Below, piece after piece: positions 16,538-26,057 of a DNA stretch of 64,000 nt (its first letter is position 1; every line of letters starts with the position of its first letter). The notes below the pieces were generated by a model. That model saw only the letters and a list, made by a program, of their open reading frames with translations. It searched no databases and was not told where the DNA came from. Origin of the DNA: TMP-86 sp044226865 (lineage in GTDB: Bacteria; Pseudomonadota; Gammaproteobacteria; Steroidobacterales; Steroidobacteraceae); the NCBI GenBank assembly GCA_044226865.1, contig JBGAGE010000004.1, positions 124,001 to 188,000 of the forward strand, written 5' to 3'. The position numbers and the translations under genes are program-made.

Positions 16538-18739
16538 TCAGAATTCCGCCTTCAACGATACGGTCAGCGTGCGCGGGTCGCCAACATAGGCACCCTGGTT
16601 CCTGGATCCCGTTGTGGCGCTGAAGTAGTAGCGGTCGAATAAGTTGTCGAGATTCAACTGTGCGGTAATGACGTGCGACCGCGCGACCGACTGGTAGCCC
16701 AGCATCAAATTCATGACTGCGTAACCCGGCACGTGGAAACTGTTGGCGATGTCGCCTTCCCTACGCCCCCGCGCGACTACACCACCACCCATCGTCCAAT
16801 TCGCGACACGATAGGTTGCCCAGGCGCTGCCAGATAGGCGCGGCACATTGAACAGGTGTTTCCCCTGGTTGCCGATAGCTGCGCCAGAAGCATCTTCGGC
16901 ATCCTTGGTGATCTTGGAACTTATACCGGATGCAGCAAGAACGACGCGCCAATGACTAGTGATCTCTCCCGTTACATCCACTTCCCATCCCCGGTGGACC
17001 ACTTCGCCGACCAGAACCGTGCGACCGATGTTGACCGGATCAGGGGCCGCGATGTTCTGTTTGGCGATCTCAAACACGGCGATCGTCGAGATCAGCTTCC
17101 CATCAAGTCCTTCAGCCTTGAGTCCAAGCTCCTTCTGTTTAGCGGTCTCCGGTTTGAGGGGAGGTGGGATCTGCCCCAGACTAGAACTTGCATTGGTTGT
17201 GTTGGGTGCACCAAAGTTCTCGACATAGTTGCCGAACAGGCTGAGCCCAGGCAGCGCGCGCCAAAGCAGGCCGAGCCGGGGTGTCGTCCCGTAGTCGTCG
17301 GAGCGATTGTCGAAATCGGCGCCGTAGAGAAAATCGATGCTCGCCGATCGCTGCTTCGCGTGGTCCCTGCGCAGGCCGGCCAGCAACTGCAAGTTCCCCG
17401 GCAGCTTGATCTGGTCCTGAACGTAGTAACCGAACCACTCGTCTTCCTCCCAATAGACGGCATCCTGGATCAAGAGGCCGGTCAGGCCTTCGCCAAGGTC
17501 GGTTCTGATTCCCGTGTCGACATCGAGAAATGTCGCGACAAATGCCTTCGCTGGGCCGGGGGACTGCTTGAATCGATAGTAGTCGGCTCCGAGAAGCAGG
17601 GTGTGATCGAGGATCCCGGTTGAAAACTTTCCAGTGAAGTCCAAAGAAGTGAAGAATGACCTCGATTTAAGCTCGCCCTCCGCCGCGTAGCGGTCGAGGA
17701 CCCGCGGTCCGTTCTCGACCGGCCCGCCGAACAGGTAGTTGATCCGCCAGATATCCGAAGCCGTCGAGCGGGTGGTGCTGCTCGTGTTCCGCCAGGCAAA
17801 GCTTTGCCGCACGCTCCATTCGTTGTCGAAGGCATGAGACCAGTCGACTATAGCGTTCGTATAGTTGGAGTCATTGCGGTTACCCGGTTCGCTGGCGCTG
17901 AAGTTCCTCGGCACGTCGATGGGCCTGTCCCCATCGGTCACGGGAATGCCGTAGTCGACAGGGTCTTTGGCGCGCTTGTACTCAAGCGCAACGTTGACCT
18001 TCGTGCGCCGCGAGGCGTCCCATCGAAACGCGGTACTCAGGAAGTCGTGACGATTGGAGCGGTAATCCTGGAACGAGTCCGCTTCTTCGTGCGCGAAGAT
18101 GGCCCGGTAAGACAGGGAACCCGACGCCGCCAGCGGGCCCGTGGCATCCAGGGTCGTCCGCCACAGTTTGTAGGAGCCGGCAACCTGCTGGATGGAATAC
18201 CTCGGAGTCGCCAGCGGCTCCTTTCTCACCAGGTTGACGATACCGCCGGGCTCGACACGTCCGTACAGGATGGCGGCGGGACCCTTCATTACCTCGATTT
18301 GCTCCACATTGGCTGTATCGATAGGACCCGTCGCAGAAGGACCCCCTTCAATGCGGAATCCGTTCGAGTAAGTGTTGCCCGTACTGAAGCCTCGAATGAC
18401 GGTGTTGTCGGCCGTCCCTCCTCCACTAACATACGGTGTCGAGGTCACGCCACTGACGTAGTTCAGCGCTTTGTCCAACCGGTAAGCCTGCTGATCTTGG
18501 AGCAGAAGTTGCGGTACTACCTGCACAGATATCGGTGTTTCCATGATCGGCGTGTCGGTCTTGGTGCCGGTCGTCGCGTTAGGCACCACGTAGTCGCTGT
18601 CGAGTGTGTCCGTAACGGTCAGCTTGGATAGTTCTGCTTCAATGGGCGCTTTGGCAGGTGGCTCAGCAGCCCGAGCGGGTAGAGTCGTGAGGCCGCCGAA
18701 TATCAAAGCGGTCAGCATGTAGTGACGTAAAGGCGTCAT
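16538..18739 (-). CDS. TonB-dependent siderophore receptor
   Basis: A 733-residue outer-membrane receptor. The signal peptide covers roughly residues 1-25 (LTALIFGGLTTLPARA). The plug has TPISVQVVPQLLLQDQQAYRL, LDKALNYVSGV and GRVEPGGIVNLVRKEPL, the pattern of FhuA/FpvA-type ferric-siderophore receptors. The barrel ends DPRTLTVSLKAEF, with the terminal Phe used for outer-membrane assembly. The ATG at 18739 has GGAG 9 bp upstream at 18749-18752; a TTG at 18754 is less likely. The downstream PepSY protein is its probable functional partner. Confidence 0.92.
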   Translation of the reverse strand: MTPLRHYMLTALIFGGLTTLPARAAEPPAKAPIEAELSKLTVTDTLDSDYVVPNATTGTKTDTPIMETPISVQVVPQLLLQDQQAYRLDKALNYVSGVTSTPYVSGGGTADNTVIRGFSTGNTYSNGFRIEGGPSATGPIDTANVEQIEVMKGPAAILYGRVEPGGIVNLVRKEPLATPRYSIQQVAGSYKLWRTTLDATGPLAASGSLSYRAIFAHEEADSFQDYRSNRHDFLSTAFRWDASRRTKVNVALEYKRAKDPVDYGIPVTDGDRPIDVPRNFSASEPGNRNDSNYTNAIVDWSHAFDNEWSVRQSFAWRNTSSTTRSTASDIWRINYLFGGPVENGPRVLDRYAAEGELKSRSFFTSLDFTGKFSTGILDHTLLLGADYYRFKQSPGPAKAFVATFLDVDTGIRTDLGEGLTGLLIQDAVYWEEDEWFGYYVQDQIKLPGNLQLLAGLRRDHAKQRSASIDFLYGADFDNRSDDYGTTPRLGLLWRALPGLSLFGNYVENFGAPNTTNASSSLGQIPPPLKPETAKQKELGLKAEGLDGKLISTIAVFEIAKQNIAAPDPVNIGRTVLVGEVVHRGWEVDVTGEITSHWRVVLAASGISSKITKDAEDASGAAIGNQGKHLFNVPRLSGSAWATYRVANWTMGGGVVARGRREGDIANSFHVPGYAVMNLMLGYQSVARSHVITAQLNLDNLFDRYYFSATTGSRNQGAYVGDPRTLTVSLKAEF

Positions 18740-18906
18740 GTTCGCGATCTCCAAAATGGTTCCGTAAATCCGGTTGCGTCCTTGCAGTGACGCTCGAGCA
18801 CAAGGGCAAGACTCTGCGGGGCCACCGCACGAACAGGCTGTGCGCCTCGCCGTGCCGGTCGGGTGCGCTGTGTGCTTTTCGGGTTTAAGCCAACCCGGGG
18901 GCTTTG

Positions 18907-19374
18907 TCAGGCGAGGAGGGGCGGCCCGCGGGGGAGCCGGGTCGGCACGATCGTGCCGCGGGGAGCGAAGGGCCGCTCAGGAAGCACAACGGGGCCCGTT
19001 TCGACATCGACCCCCACCGAAGGGATCGTGGTATGGCCGTTGGCCATCGTGGTTGCCGCTGCCGCGAACGGGCAGAGCAACGAACTCTCATGGTCCTGCG
19101 AGCCGCTGCCTTGAGCAGGCTCGTCACCGGGATGGGCCATGCCGGACATGTCCATCGCGGCCATGTCCATGCCCGACATATCCATGCTGGACATGTCGTG
19201 GCTCATCGCCACGTGAAAGGTGCCGGAAGGTGGTCCGTAGGCCGGGCACAGCATGAGCCCGCCTGGGCCGGGCATGAAGCCGGCGGGGACCAGGGCGCGT
19301 GCGAAGAACGTCACCAGCAGCAGTGCTGCCAGCATCGGATATCGCGCCAGCCGGATCGCCATGCGGTTACTCAC
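18907..19374 (-). CDS. DUF2946 protein with Met-Asp-Ser repeats (copy A)
   Basis: A 155-residue exported or membrane-anchored DUF2946 protein. The hydrophobic segment YPMLAALLLVTFFARALVPAGFMPG is followed by a cysteine (LMLCPAY), then a methionine-rich run MSSMDMSGMDMAAMDMSGM, and a second CPFAAAA motif. Clustered Met and His with two Cys suit Cu(I) binding. The GTG at 19374 (VSNRMAIRLARY) is chosen because the divergent paralogue begins the same way (VKNRFAIKLARH); an ATG at 19386 is possible. The C-terminus RGTIVPTRLPRGPPLLA is shared with the paralogue. Confidence 0.8.
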   Translation of the reverse strand: MSNRMAIRLARYPMLAALLLVTFFARALVPAGFMPGPGGLMLCPAYGPPSGTFHVAMSHDMSSMDMSGMDMAAMDMSGMAHPGDEPAQGSGSQDHESSLLCPFAAAATTMANGHTTIPSVGVDVETGPVVLPERPFAPRGTIVPTRLPRGPPLLA

Positions 19375-19386
19375 GCACTGCAGCAT

Positions 19387-19775
19387 AACCGAGTTGCTAT
19401 TCGCGCTCCATGGGCGATAGTTGGTAGCGCGCTGGCTGGAAGCGGGTCGCGGTGCTACCTACCATCATCGCAAAGATGTATGTCGGGGAAAGGCGATCTA
19501 CGGATGGTGCGAGAGTTCTGTGCGATGCGGACTCTATTCTTGATCATCATGCAAATCCTCAGTGGTGATCCACGATCTTCACATCTGTCCGGCCCTCTGG
19601 CGTCCACCTGAAACCGCAATCTCGAACTGACTCTGCATTGCATAAATTCCGAATGCGGTTCTTTGACAGAAGCTCGCGTAATGACCGGCACGCGGGCTCG
19701 ATCAGGATTGGTGAGCAGCACGCTACCGCGTTACCCCCATGGAGATCGTGCCACCTGTTCGTTAGACTAAGAAGC
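19387..19775. other. 389-bp intergenic region between divergent DUF2946 genes
   Basis: No convincing gene. The stretch must carry the promoters of both DUF2946 genes. A TTGACA is present at 19663-19668 on the plus strand but has no well-spaced -10. Short open frames here look like chance. No long inverted repeat was found. Confidence 0.5.
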
Positions 19776-20225
19776 GTGAAAAACCGGTTCGCGATCAAGT
19801 TGGCGCGACATTCGCTGGCATCGATGTTGCTGCTGGTGGCGTTGTGCACCCGCGCCCTCATCCCAGCAGGGTTCATGCCAGGCCCCCATGGATTGATCGT
19901 CTGCCCGGGAGACCTGCCGGGCAGCAATGCCGCGCACATGATGCACCACGGCATGTCGGCCATGGATATGTCGTCCATGGACATGTCGAGCATGCCCGTC
20001 GATGCCGACCGGCACTCGCATCACGGTACTCATTCTGAACATGAGAATTCAATTCTTTGCCCGTTTGCGGCGGCAGCGGGCACGATGGCCGGTGTTCCAG
20101 GCGTTGCGCTCACGCTTGCCACCTCGTCGGATTCAGAGCCGGTTCGATTTCCGCTTCATTCGCACATTCCCCGCGGCACGATCGTGCCCAGCCTGCTCCC
20201 GCGCGGGCCTCCCTCCTTCTCCTGA
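19776..20225 (+). CDS. DUF2946 protein with Met/His repeats (copy B)
   Basis: A 149-residue paralogue of the gene at 18907, transcribed away from it. Same order of parts: VKNRFAIKLARH, a hydrophobic segment ending RALIPAGFMPGPHG, LIVCPGD, a Met-rich run AMDMSSMDMSSM, a His-rich DADRHSHHGTHSEHE, CPFAAAAGTM and a shared C-terminus RGTIVPSLLPRGPPSFS. Probably a periplasmic copper-binding accessory. GTG start chosen by comparison with copy A; the frame stays open further 5' without homology. It heads a run of copper-associated genes on the plus strand. Confidence 0.8.
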   Translation: MKNRFAIKLARHSLASMLLLVALCTRALIPAGFMPGPHGLIVCPGDLPGSNAAHMMHHGMSAMDMSSMDMSSMPVDADRHSHHGTHSEHENSILCPFAAAAGTMAGVPGVALTLATSSDSEPVRFPLHSHIPRGTIVPSLLPRGPPSFS

Positions 20226-20412
20226 TCCTTTTCGAGCTGGGTTCATCGCCTTGACCTGAGCGCGCGCCACTGCGTGGCCCACGTGTCTCGCGTCGTCGTC
20301 ACGAACCTCCGGCTCGATTGCCGTCGTTCCAGACACGGTCCCGACTGAGCGTGGCCCAAGCCGCGGTTGGGCGATGTCCATGGCGTCAAGCAGCGGACAC
20401 AAGGGAGAGAAC

Positions 20413-20880
20413 ATGCGTTCATCGATCATTGCCAAGTGGTGCCTGAATCACCGCCGCGTGTTGCTTTGCATCACGTACTTTCTGACGGCAGCGTCCGTGG
20501 CACCGGCTGCGGATTTGGGTCCAACTGATGCCGCCGTTCGTATTGCGCAGACGATGAAGCTGCAATTCGACCAGGCGGGAATGCCGCTCGAGGTCGATCC
20601 GGTCACGGTCGAAGGCGCTCATGCAATCGCCGGCTGGACCAGAGGCGATACCGGCGGACGCGCACTCCTGCAACGAGTGGGCGGGGACTGGGAGATCGTG
20701 TTGTGCGCCGGCGATGCGCTGCTGCGGGCGAATACGCTCATCGCAGCCGGGTTGGCGCCCGCGGCGGCGGCGCGCCTGCTGACCGGCGTGCGGCGTGCCG
20801 AAGCGTCATTGTCATCGGCGCGCCGTGAAAAGCTGTCGAGATTCGCCACAATCGTCCGCGTACGGCAGGCGCATCCGTGA
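20413..20880 (+). CDS. Copper uptake system-associated protein
   Basis: A 155-residue exported protein (signal segment VLLCITYFLTAASVAPA, cleavage near AADL). The body matches the small family called copper uptake system-associated protein: VRIAQTMKLQFDQAGMPLEV, then VTVEGAHAIAGWTRGDTGGRALLQR, GDWEIVLCAGDALL and AGLAPAAAARL. The single Cys in VLCAGDAL is conserved in that family as I recall it. The ATG at 20413 has AAGGGAGAG immediately upstream. Its stop overlaps the start of the next gene (GTGA). Confidence 0.75.
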   Translation: MRSSIIAKWCLNHRRVLLCITYFLTAASVAPAADLGPTDAAVRIAQTMKLQFDQAGMPLEVDPVTVEGAHAIAGWTRGDTGGRALLQRVGGDWEIVLCAGDALLRANTLIAAGLAPAAAARLLTGVRRAEASLSSARREKLSRFATIVRVRQAHP

Positions 20881-22274
20881 TCACTGCCGGGCCCGAACGG
20901 GAACGCAGGCGGCCGACCGATGCAGCACGTCGCCGAGATGCCGTGGCTGCATCTTCGGCTTCGCTGTATCGAACCCTATGGCGCTGGCACTTCTACGCCG
21001 GCTTGTTCGTCCTGCCCTTCGTCATCACGCTGACGCTGAGCGGTTCGGTGTATTTATTCAAGACTCAGCTGGAACGATGGGAGGAACGCGCGTATCGCGA
21101 CCTGCCCATCAATACATCGCTGCCGCCCAGCCGCCAAGTGGAGGCCGCCATCGCCGCGTTTCCACAGGCCCACCTCGACAGCTACCGGCTGCCCGCAAGG
21201 CGCGGCGATGCCGCACTGGTGAAATTGTCGCTGCCAGGAAGCGGGAGCGTGCGCGAGGTGTTCGTGTCACCGCAGGGCATCGTGCTGGGCAGCCTCAATG
21301 CCGACACGCGTATCGTCGAACTGGCGCGCCGTCTTCACTCGGAACTGTTCATCGGGCCGCCCGGATCATGGCTGGTGGAATTGGTTGCGTGCTGGGCTTT
21401 TGTGATGCTCGTCACCGGCATGTATTTGTGGTGGCCACGCGGACGGGGCCCGGGCGGTGTGTTATGGCCACGTCGCGGCGCGATGCCAAGGGACTTGCAC
21501 GCCGTCACCGGCTTCTGGATAAGCAGCCTCGCCTTGGTGCTGCTGGTGACCGGCCTGCCCTGGACACACGTCTGGGGCGGCGCCTTTCGATCCGTGCGCG
21601 CCGAGATGGGCTGGGTGAAAGGCGCATCGAAGTGGGACACCGGCGACACCCGATCCTCATCCGCTGACCATCACTCAACTGCAAGGCGCATCTCCGGCGA
21701 TGAGCCGCCCCCGTCAGCGGGCTTGGGCGTTCTGGATGCCATCGTGGCCCATGCAGCGCAGGAGGACTTTGCATTTCCAACGGTGGTGCTGCCGCCCGGC
21801 ACGGCGCTGTTCGGCGTGACCTCACTGGACTGGGTCGTGTATTCGATGACCCAGAACCGGCCGCTCAGCCTGTCGATCACCTACGACCGGAGCACCGGGC
21901 GCGAGATCGCCCGCGAACGCTTCGCCGACCGACATCCCATCGACCGGATCGTCGGCTACGGACAGGCATGGCACGAAGGCGCGCTGTTCGGCGGTGTCAA
22001 CCAATTGATCGGGCTGCTCACAGCCGCGTCGCTGCTCACGATGAGCATCACCGGCTTCCTGATGTGGCGGCGCAGGCGACCGCGCGGCGAACTCGGTGCG
22101 CCGCCACCGCCCACTCGGACGCAGGCCCCCATCGCCGTCAAGTTGGTGGCGGCGGCGTTGGCGCTGCTCATGCCTCTGCTTCTCGCTTCGCTGCTTTTGT
22201 TTTGGCTGATCGACAGGCTGCTGCCGCGGGTGAGCCCACGCGCAGCGAAGTGGCTCGGCCTGCCGACTCGTTAG
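20877..22274 (+). CDS. PepSY-domain membrane protein (copper locus)
   Basis: A 465-residue inner-membrane PepSY_TM protein. Membrane segments are visible in WHFYAGLFVLPFVITLTLSGSVYLF, LVELVACWAFVMLVTGMYLWW, GFWISSLALVLLVTGLPWTHVWG, a pair near LIGLLTAASLLTMSITGFLMW and a final ALALLMPLLLASLLLFWLIDR. A large periplasmic part lies between. It starts with GTG overlapping the preceding stop and is followed by a TonB receptor, the same receptor/PepSY pairing as at 15141-18739. A role as ferri- or cupric-reductase-like partner is inferred. Confidence 0.87.
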   Translation: MITAGPERERRRPTDAARRRDAVAASSASLYRTLWRWHFYAGLFVLPFVITLTLSGSVYLFKTQLERWEERAYRDLPINTSLPPSRQVEAAIAAFPQAHLDSYRLPARRGDAALVKLSLPGSGSVREVFVSPQGIVLGSLNADTRIVELARRLHSELFIGPPGSWLVELVACWAFVMLVTGMYLWWPRGRGPGGVLWPRRGAMPRDLHAVTGFWISSLALVLLVTGLPWTHVWGGAFRSVRAEMGWVKGASKWDTGDTRSSSADHHSTARRISGDEPPPSAGLGVLDAIVAHAAQEDFAFPTVVLPPGTALFGVTSLDWVVYSMTQNRPLSLSITYDRSTGREIARERFADRHPIDRIVGYGQAWHEGALFGGVNQLIGLLTAASLLTMSITGFLMWRRRRPRGELGAPPPPTRTQAPIAVKLVAAALALLMPLLLASLLLFWLIDRLLPRVSPRAAKWLGLPTR

Positions 22275-22313
22275 GGCCCTCGAATTGCATTCTCAACAAC
22301 CAGGGAGATTTCC

Positions 22314-24362
22314 ATGAAAAACCGCAACAACAACAAACGACCGGCAGGACCAGACTTTCGCTGCGCATTGCTGCTGGGATGCGCCGCGGCTGCCGCGCAT
22401 GCCGACGCGCCCGCCGATCCGCAATTGGACGTCATCGTCGTGACGGCGCAACGCCTGTTCACCGACATCGAAGCCGAACGCTCCGTCACCCCGGGTGCCG
22501 TCACCACGCTGGATGGCGAGAAACTCAATCAGCGCAGCGTCACGCAACTGGCGGACCTGATGCGCTATGTTCCGGGCGTCTGGGCGGAAAGCTACAACGG
22601 CAACGACGACGTGTTCTATTCGAGCCGGGGTTCGAACCTCGACGCCACGGACTACGATAAGAACGGCGTGAAGTTCCTCCAGGACGGCCTGCCGGTGACC
22701 ACCGCCGACGGCAACAACCACAACCGAGCCGTCGACCCTCTCAGCGCCCGCTTCGTGACCATCGCGCACGGCGCCAATGCGCTGGCATACGGCGCCAGCA
22801 CGCTCGGTGGCGCGGTGGATTTCACCACGGCGACGGCCCGCACCACCTCACCGTTCAGCGGTTCTTTGTCCGGTGGAAGCTTCGGCCAATGGAATGCGCG
22901 CGCCAGTGCAGGCGCGGTGTCGGGCGCGCTCGACGGCATGGTCACCGCCGAGACGTTGCAGCGCGACGGCTACCGCGGTCACAGCCGCGAGAACCGCAAG
23001 AATGTATACGCCAATGCAGGCTGGCAATCCTCCGATGATGTGTCCACCCGGATCTACGCCACCTACAGCGATTTCTACGCCGAGCTGCCGCGTGAACTGA
23101 CCCCGCAGCAGTTCGCAACGGATCCACGCCAGGCGCGGGCGGATGCAATCGTTGGCAATCACAGCAAGGACGTCAAGGCCTGGCGCCTGGCGTTCAAGAC
23201 GACGGCGGCCAAGATTGCCGGCGGCACCCTCGAGCTCGGCGCTTCCCACGAGCAGCAGTCGCTGTATCACCCGATCGTCAGCCTGCCATTCTTCAGCCTG
23301 CTGATCGACACCGATCACAAGGACAGCGGCCTGATGGCGCGGTATCGGCGCGAGTCGGGATCACACAACCTGATCGTTGGAGCAAACTACGGGTATTCCA
23401 CGGTCAAGGGCGGCAACTACCAGAACATCGGCGGGCAGCGCGGGGCGCTGATGTTCACCACGGACAACAAGGCCTATTCGCTCGAGATGTTCGCGCTCGA
23501 TCGCTGGAATTTTGCACCCCAATGGACCTTGGTGTACGGAACGCAATTCATGTCGGCAAACCGCGTCGTGGATGGCTTCAAGGGCAACTACAATAGCTTC
23601 AATCCGCGTCTGGGCGTGATCCGCACGTTGGCTGAAGGATCCGAATGGTTCGCGAGCGTCAGCCGAACCTATGAGCCGCCCACCACGTTCGAGCTGACCG
23701 ATGATGCCAATGGCGGTGCCAGGCCGCTCGCGGCCATGCATGGCATCGTTGTCGAGACCGGCCTGCGCGGCACCGCCATGCAGGCATCGACCCGCTGGAC
23801 CTGGGAGGCATCGGCCTACTACACGGCCTTGCGCGATGAGATCCTGTCGATCGATTCTCCCTCGGCTCCGGGCACCAGCCTGTCCGCGAATATCGACAAG
23901 ACCACGCACGCCGGAATCGAAGCGCTGGTGGGCGCCAGCTTCGCCGTGGGCGGCGAGTCGCACCGTATCGAGCCCTTGCTTAACATGACGTTCAATGCAT
24001 TCTCGTTCGACTCGGACGCGGTTTACGGAAACAACCGGCTGCCGTCTGCACCGCGCTACTTCGTCCGCGGCGAGGTAATGTACCGAAACGCTTCCGGCTT
24101 TTCTGCCGGCCCGACCTTCGATCTCATCGGCAAGCGATACACCGACTTCGCCAATACCTACAGCGTGGGCTCTTATGGGTTGCTCGGCGCGCGGATCGGG
24201 TACTCCGCCAGTCACTGGGACGTCTTTGCAGAAGGTCGCAATCTGCTCGACCGGGTCTACGTGGCCACGGTCGTCGTGAAGGACCGAGCCAGTGCCAACA
24301 CGGAGATGTTGTATCCAGGCACCCCGCGTTCGGTGTTCGTCGGGGCGCACTACCGGTTCTGA
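22314..24362 (+). CDS. TonB-dependent receptor, probably copper-related
   Basis: A 682-residue outer-membrane receptor. Short signal peptide (ALLLGCAAAAAHA), TonB-box region LDVIVVTAQRL, plug with LADLMRYVPGVWAES, SSRGSNLDATDYDKNG and LAYGASTLGGAVDF, then a barrel ending TPRSVFVGAHYRF with terminal Phe. AGGGAG precedes the ATG. The upstream DUF2946, copper-associated and PepSY genes argue for a copper complex or chalkophore-like ligand, but the sequence alone does not fix the substrate. Confidence 0.9.
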   Translation: MKNRNNNKRPAGPDFRCALLLGCAAAAAHADAPADPQLDVIVVTAQRLFTDIEAERSVTPGAVTTLDGEKLNQRSVTQLADLMRYVPGVWAESYNGNDDVFYSSRGSNLDATDYDKNGVKFLQDGLPVTTADGNNHNRAVDPLSARFVTIAHGANALAYGASTLGGAVDFTTATARTTSPFSGSLSGGSFGQWNARASAGAVSGALDGMVTAETLQRDGYRGHSRENRKNVYANAGWQSSDDVSTRIYATYSDFYAELPRELTPQQFATDPRQARADAIVGNHSKDVKAWRLAFKTTAAKIAGGTLELGASHEQQSLYHPIVSLPFFSLLIDTDHKDSGLMARYRRESGSHNLIVGANYGYSTVKGGNYQNIGGQRGALMFTTDNKAYSLEMFALDRWNFAPQWTLVYGTQFMSANRVVDGFKGNYNSFNPRLGVIRTLAEGSEWFASVSRTYEPPTTFELTDDANGGARPLAAMHGIVVETGLRGTAMQASTRWTWEASAYYTALRDEILSIDSPSAPGTSLSANIDKTTHAGIEALVGASFAVGGESHRIEPLLNMTFNAFSFDSDAVYGNNRLPSAPRYFVRGEVMYRNASGFSAGPTFDLIGKRYTDFANTYSVGSYGLLGARIGYSASHWDVFAEGRNLLDRVYVATVVVKDRASANTEMLYPGTPRSVFVGAHYRF

Positions 24363-24371
24363 TATCGCAGC

Positions 24372-24439
24372 AAGCCCGGCTGCAGGCATCCAAGGGAGGG
24401 CGCGCGCCGACTCTTTCGAGGTTGCCTGGAGCCGGGCTT
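24372..24439. terminator. Long hairpin between convergent genes, probable bidirectional terminator
   Basis: Bases 24372-24388 and 24423-24439 pair over 17 positions with one mismatch (AAGCCCGGCT...AGCCGGGCTT). It lies just past the TonB receptor stop and touches the last codon of acr3, which is transcribed towards it. No clear U-tract on either side. Confidence 0.5.
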
Positions 24440-25512
24440 CAAACGCGAACGCCCGCCTGGTACCAATTCTTGCTCCGGTTCACGACGCGTACTACCAGCA
24501 GCATCACCGGCACTTCGATCAGCACGCCCACCACCGTCGCGAGCGCAGCGCCGGATTCAAATCCGAACAGGCTGATGGCCGCAGCGACGGCCAGCTCGAA
24601 GAAATTGCTCGCACCGATCAGTGCCGAGGGGCAGGCGACCTCGTGGGATTCTCCCAGGCGGCGATTCAGCGAATAGGCGAGCGCCGAATTGCCGATGACC
24701 TGGATGAGGATGGGTATCGCCAACATGCCGATGACCAGGGGTTGCTTCAGGATGGCCTCGCCCTGGAAGGCGAACAGCAGTATCAGCGTGGCCAGCAATG
24801 CAGTGATCGACCAGGGACCGGTGCGTTGCAAGGCGCGATCAAACGTCGCCTGTCCGCGCGCCAGCAGGGACCTGCGAATCGCCTGGGCGACGACCACCGG
24901 GATCACGAGATAGAGTGTGACGGAGGTCAACAGCGTGCTCCACGGCACGCTGATTGACGACAGCCCCAGCAGCAAGGCAACGATGGGGGCGAAAGCGAAC
25001 ACCATGATCATGTCGTTGAGCGCCACCTGCGTCAGCGTGAAGAGCGGATGGCCGTTCGTCAGCCGACTCCACACGAACACCATGGCCGTGCACGGCGCAG
25101 CCGCCAGTAAGATGAGTCCCGCGACGTAGCTATCGAGCTGTGCTGTCGGCAGATAGGCGGCGAAGGCTTGACGGATGAAGATCCATGCTAAGAGTGCCAT
25201 TGAGAAAGGCTTGACGGCCCAGTTCACGAACAGGGTGACAGCGATGCCACGCCAGTGAGACTTGACCTGGTGCACGGCGCCGAAGTCGATCCTCAGCAGC
25301 ATCGGGACGATCATCACCCAGATCAACAGACCGACCGGAAGATTGACCTGGGCCACTTCCATGCGACCCACGGCACGAAAGAACTCGGGAATCCATTGTC
25401 CCAGGGCGATGCCGGCAACGATGCAGAGAGCCACCCAGATGGTCAGGTAGCGCTCGAAGACACTCATCGAGGCCGGGATCTCGCGCGACGCCGGCAATGC
25501 TTTCGCGTTCAT
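24439..25512 (-). CDS. acr3: Arsenite efflux permease ACR3
   Basis: A 357-residue inner-membrane As(III) exporter of the ACR3 family with about ten helices. The family's key cysteine lies in AAAPCTAMVFVWSRL and the conserved Glu region in IGASNFFELAVAAA. The start overlaps the arsC stop (ATGA), so the two are translationally coupled. An open extension upstream of MNAKALPASREI lies antisense to nothing useful and has no homology. Last gene of the ars operon. Confidence 0.95.
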   Translation of the reverse strand: MNAKALPASREIPASMSVFERYLTIWVALCIVAGIALGQWIPEFFRAVGRMEVAQVNLPVGLLIWVMIVPMLLRIDFGAVHQVKSHWRGIAVTLFVNWAVKPFSMALLAWIFIRQAFAAYLPTAQLDSYVAGLILLAAAPCTAMVFVWSRLTNGHPLFTLTQVALNDMIMVFAFAPIVALLLGLSSISVPWSTLLTSVTLYLVIPVVVAQAIRRSLLARGQATFDRALQRTGPWSITALLATLILLFAFQGEAILKQPLVIGMLAIPILIQVIGNSALAYSLNRRLGESHEVACPSALIGASNFFELAVAAAISLFGFESGAALATVVGVLIEVPVMLLVVRVVNRSKNWYQAGVRV

Positions 25513-26018
25513 CAGCTCTTGGCGATCGCGTCGAGCGAGTTTTTCAGCGCCAGCCGGTCCATGGAATCCAACGGAAGCGCGAGAAACTGCAGCATGCGGT
25601 AGGCAAGTGCCTGGCGGGTGAGTTCGAATGCACGCCGCTTGCCCACCTCGCCGCCTTCCGCATTCGAAGGATCGGGATACCCCCAGTGCACTTTCACCGG
25701 CTGCTGATCCGGACCGCCGAAAAAGACCGGACACTGCTCCGCCGCCGCGCTGTCGCACACGGTGATCACCACTAACAGCGCCGGTGACCCGGGGCGGGTG
25801 AACTCGTGCCAGCTCTTGCTGCGGTATCCCGTGGTATCGACGCCGGCATGTTGCAGGGCTTCGATCGCGAACGGATTAAGCCGTCCGCTGGGCGCGCTGC
25901 CCGCGCTATGCGCCCTGACGTCCTTACCGAGCTTGCGCGCCCAATGATTGAGCATGCCTTCGGCCAGCACGCTGCGGGCCGAGTTGTGCGTGCAGAGGAT
26001 CAGGACATGCATGGTCAT
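25512..26018 (-). CDS. arsC: Arsenate reductase ArsC, thioredoxin-coupled type
   Basis: A 168-residue low-molecular-weight phosphatase-fold arsenate reductase. The P-loop CTHNSARS near residue 10 is the CX5R active site, and a second cysteine pair lies in VCDSAAAEQCPVF, the resolving cysteines of thioredoxin-linked enzymes. It converts As(V) to As(III) for export by ACR3. MTMHVLILC starts at 26018; a second ATG at 26012 is possible. No strong ribosome-binding site is visible. Confidence 0.93.
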   Translation of the reverse strand: MTMHVLILCTHNSARSVLAEGMLNHWARKLGKDVRAHSAGSAPSGRLNPFAIEALQHAGVDTTGYRSKSWHEFTRPGSPALLVVITVCDSAAAEQCPVFFGGPDQQPVKVHWGYPDPSNAEGGEVGKRRAFELTRQALAYRMLQFLALPLDSMDRLALKNSLDAIAKS

Positions 26019-26057
26019 AGGACGATCAGCAGCGGGCGCTGGCGGGCGAAGCCCGGT

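Noticed and set aside
18740..18906. Possible riboswitch upstream of the siderophore receptor
   Set aside because: I looked for cobalamin-box-like or other known elements and saw none. The stretch is simply GC-rich leader and terminator-like sequence.
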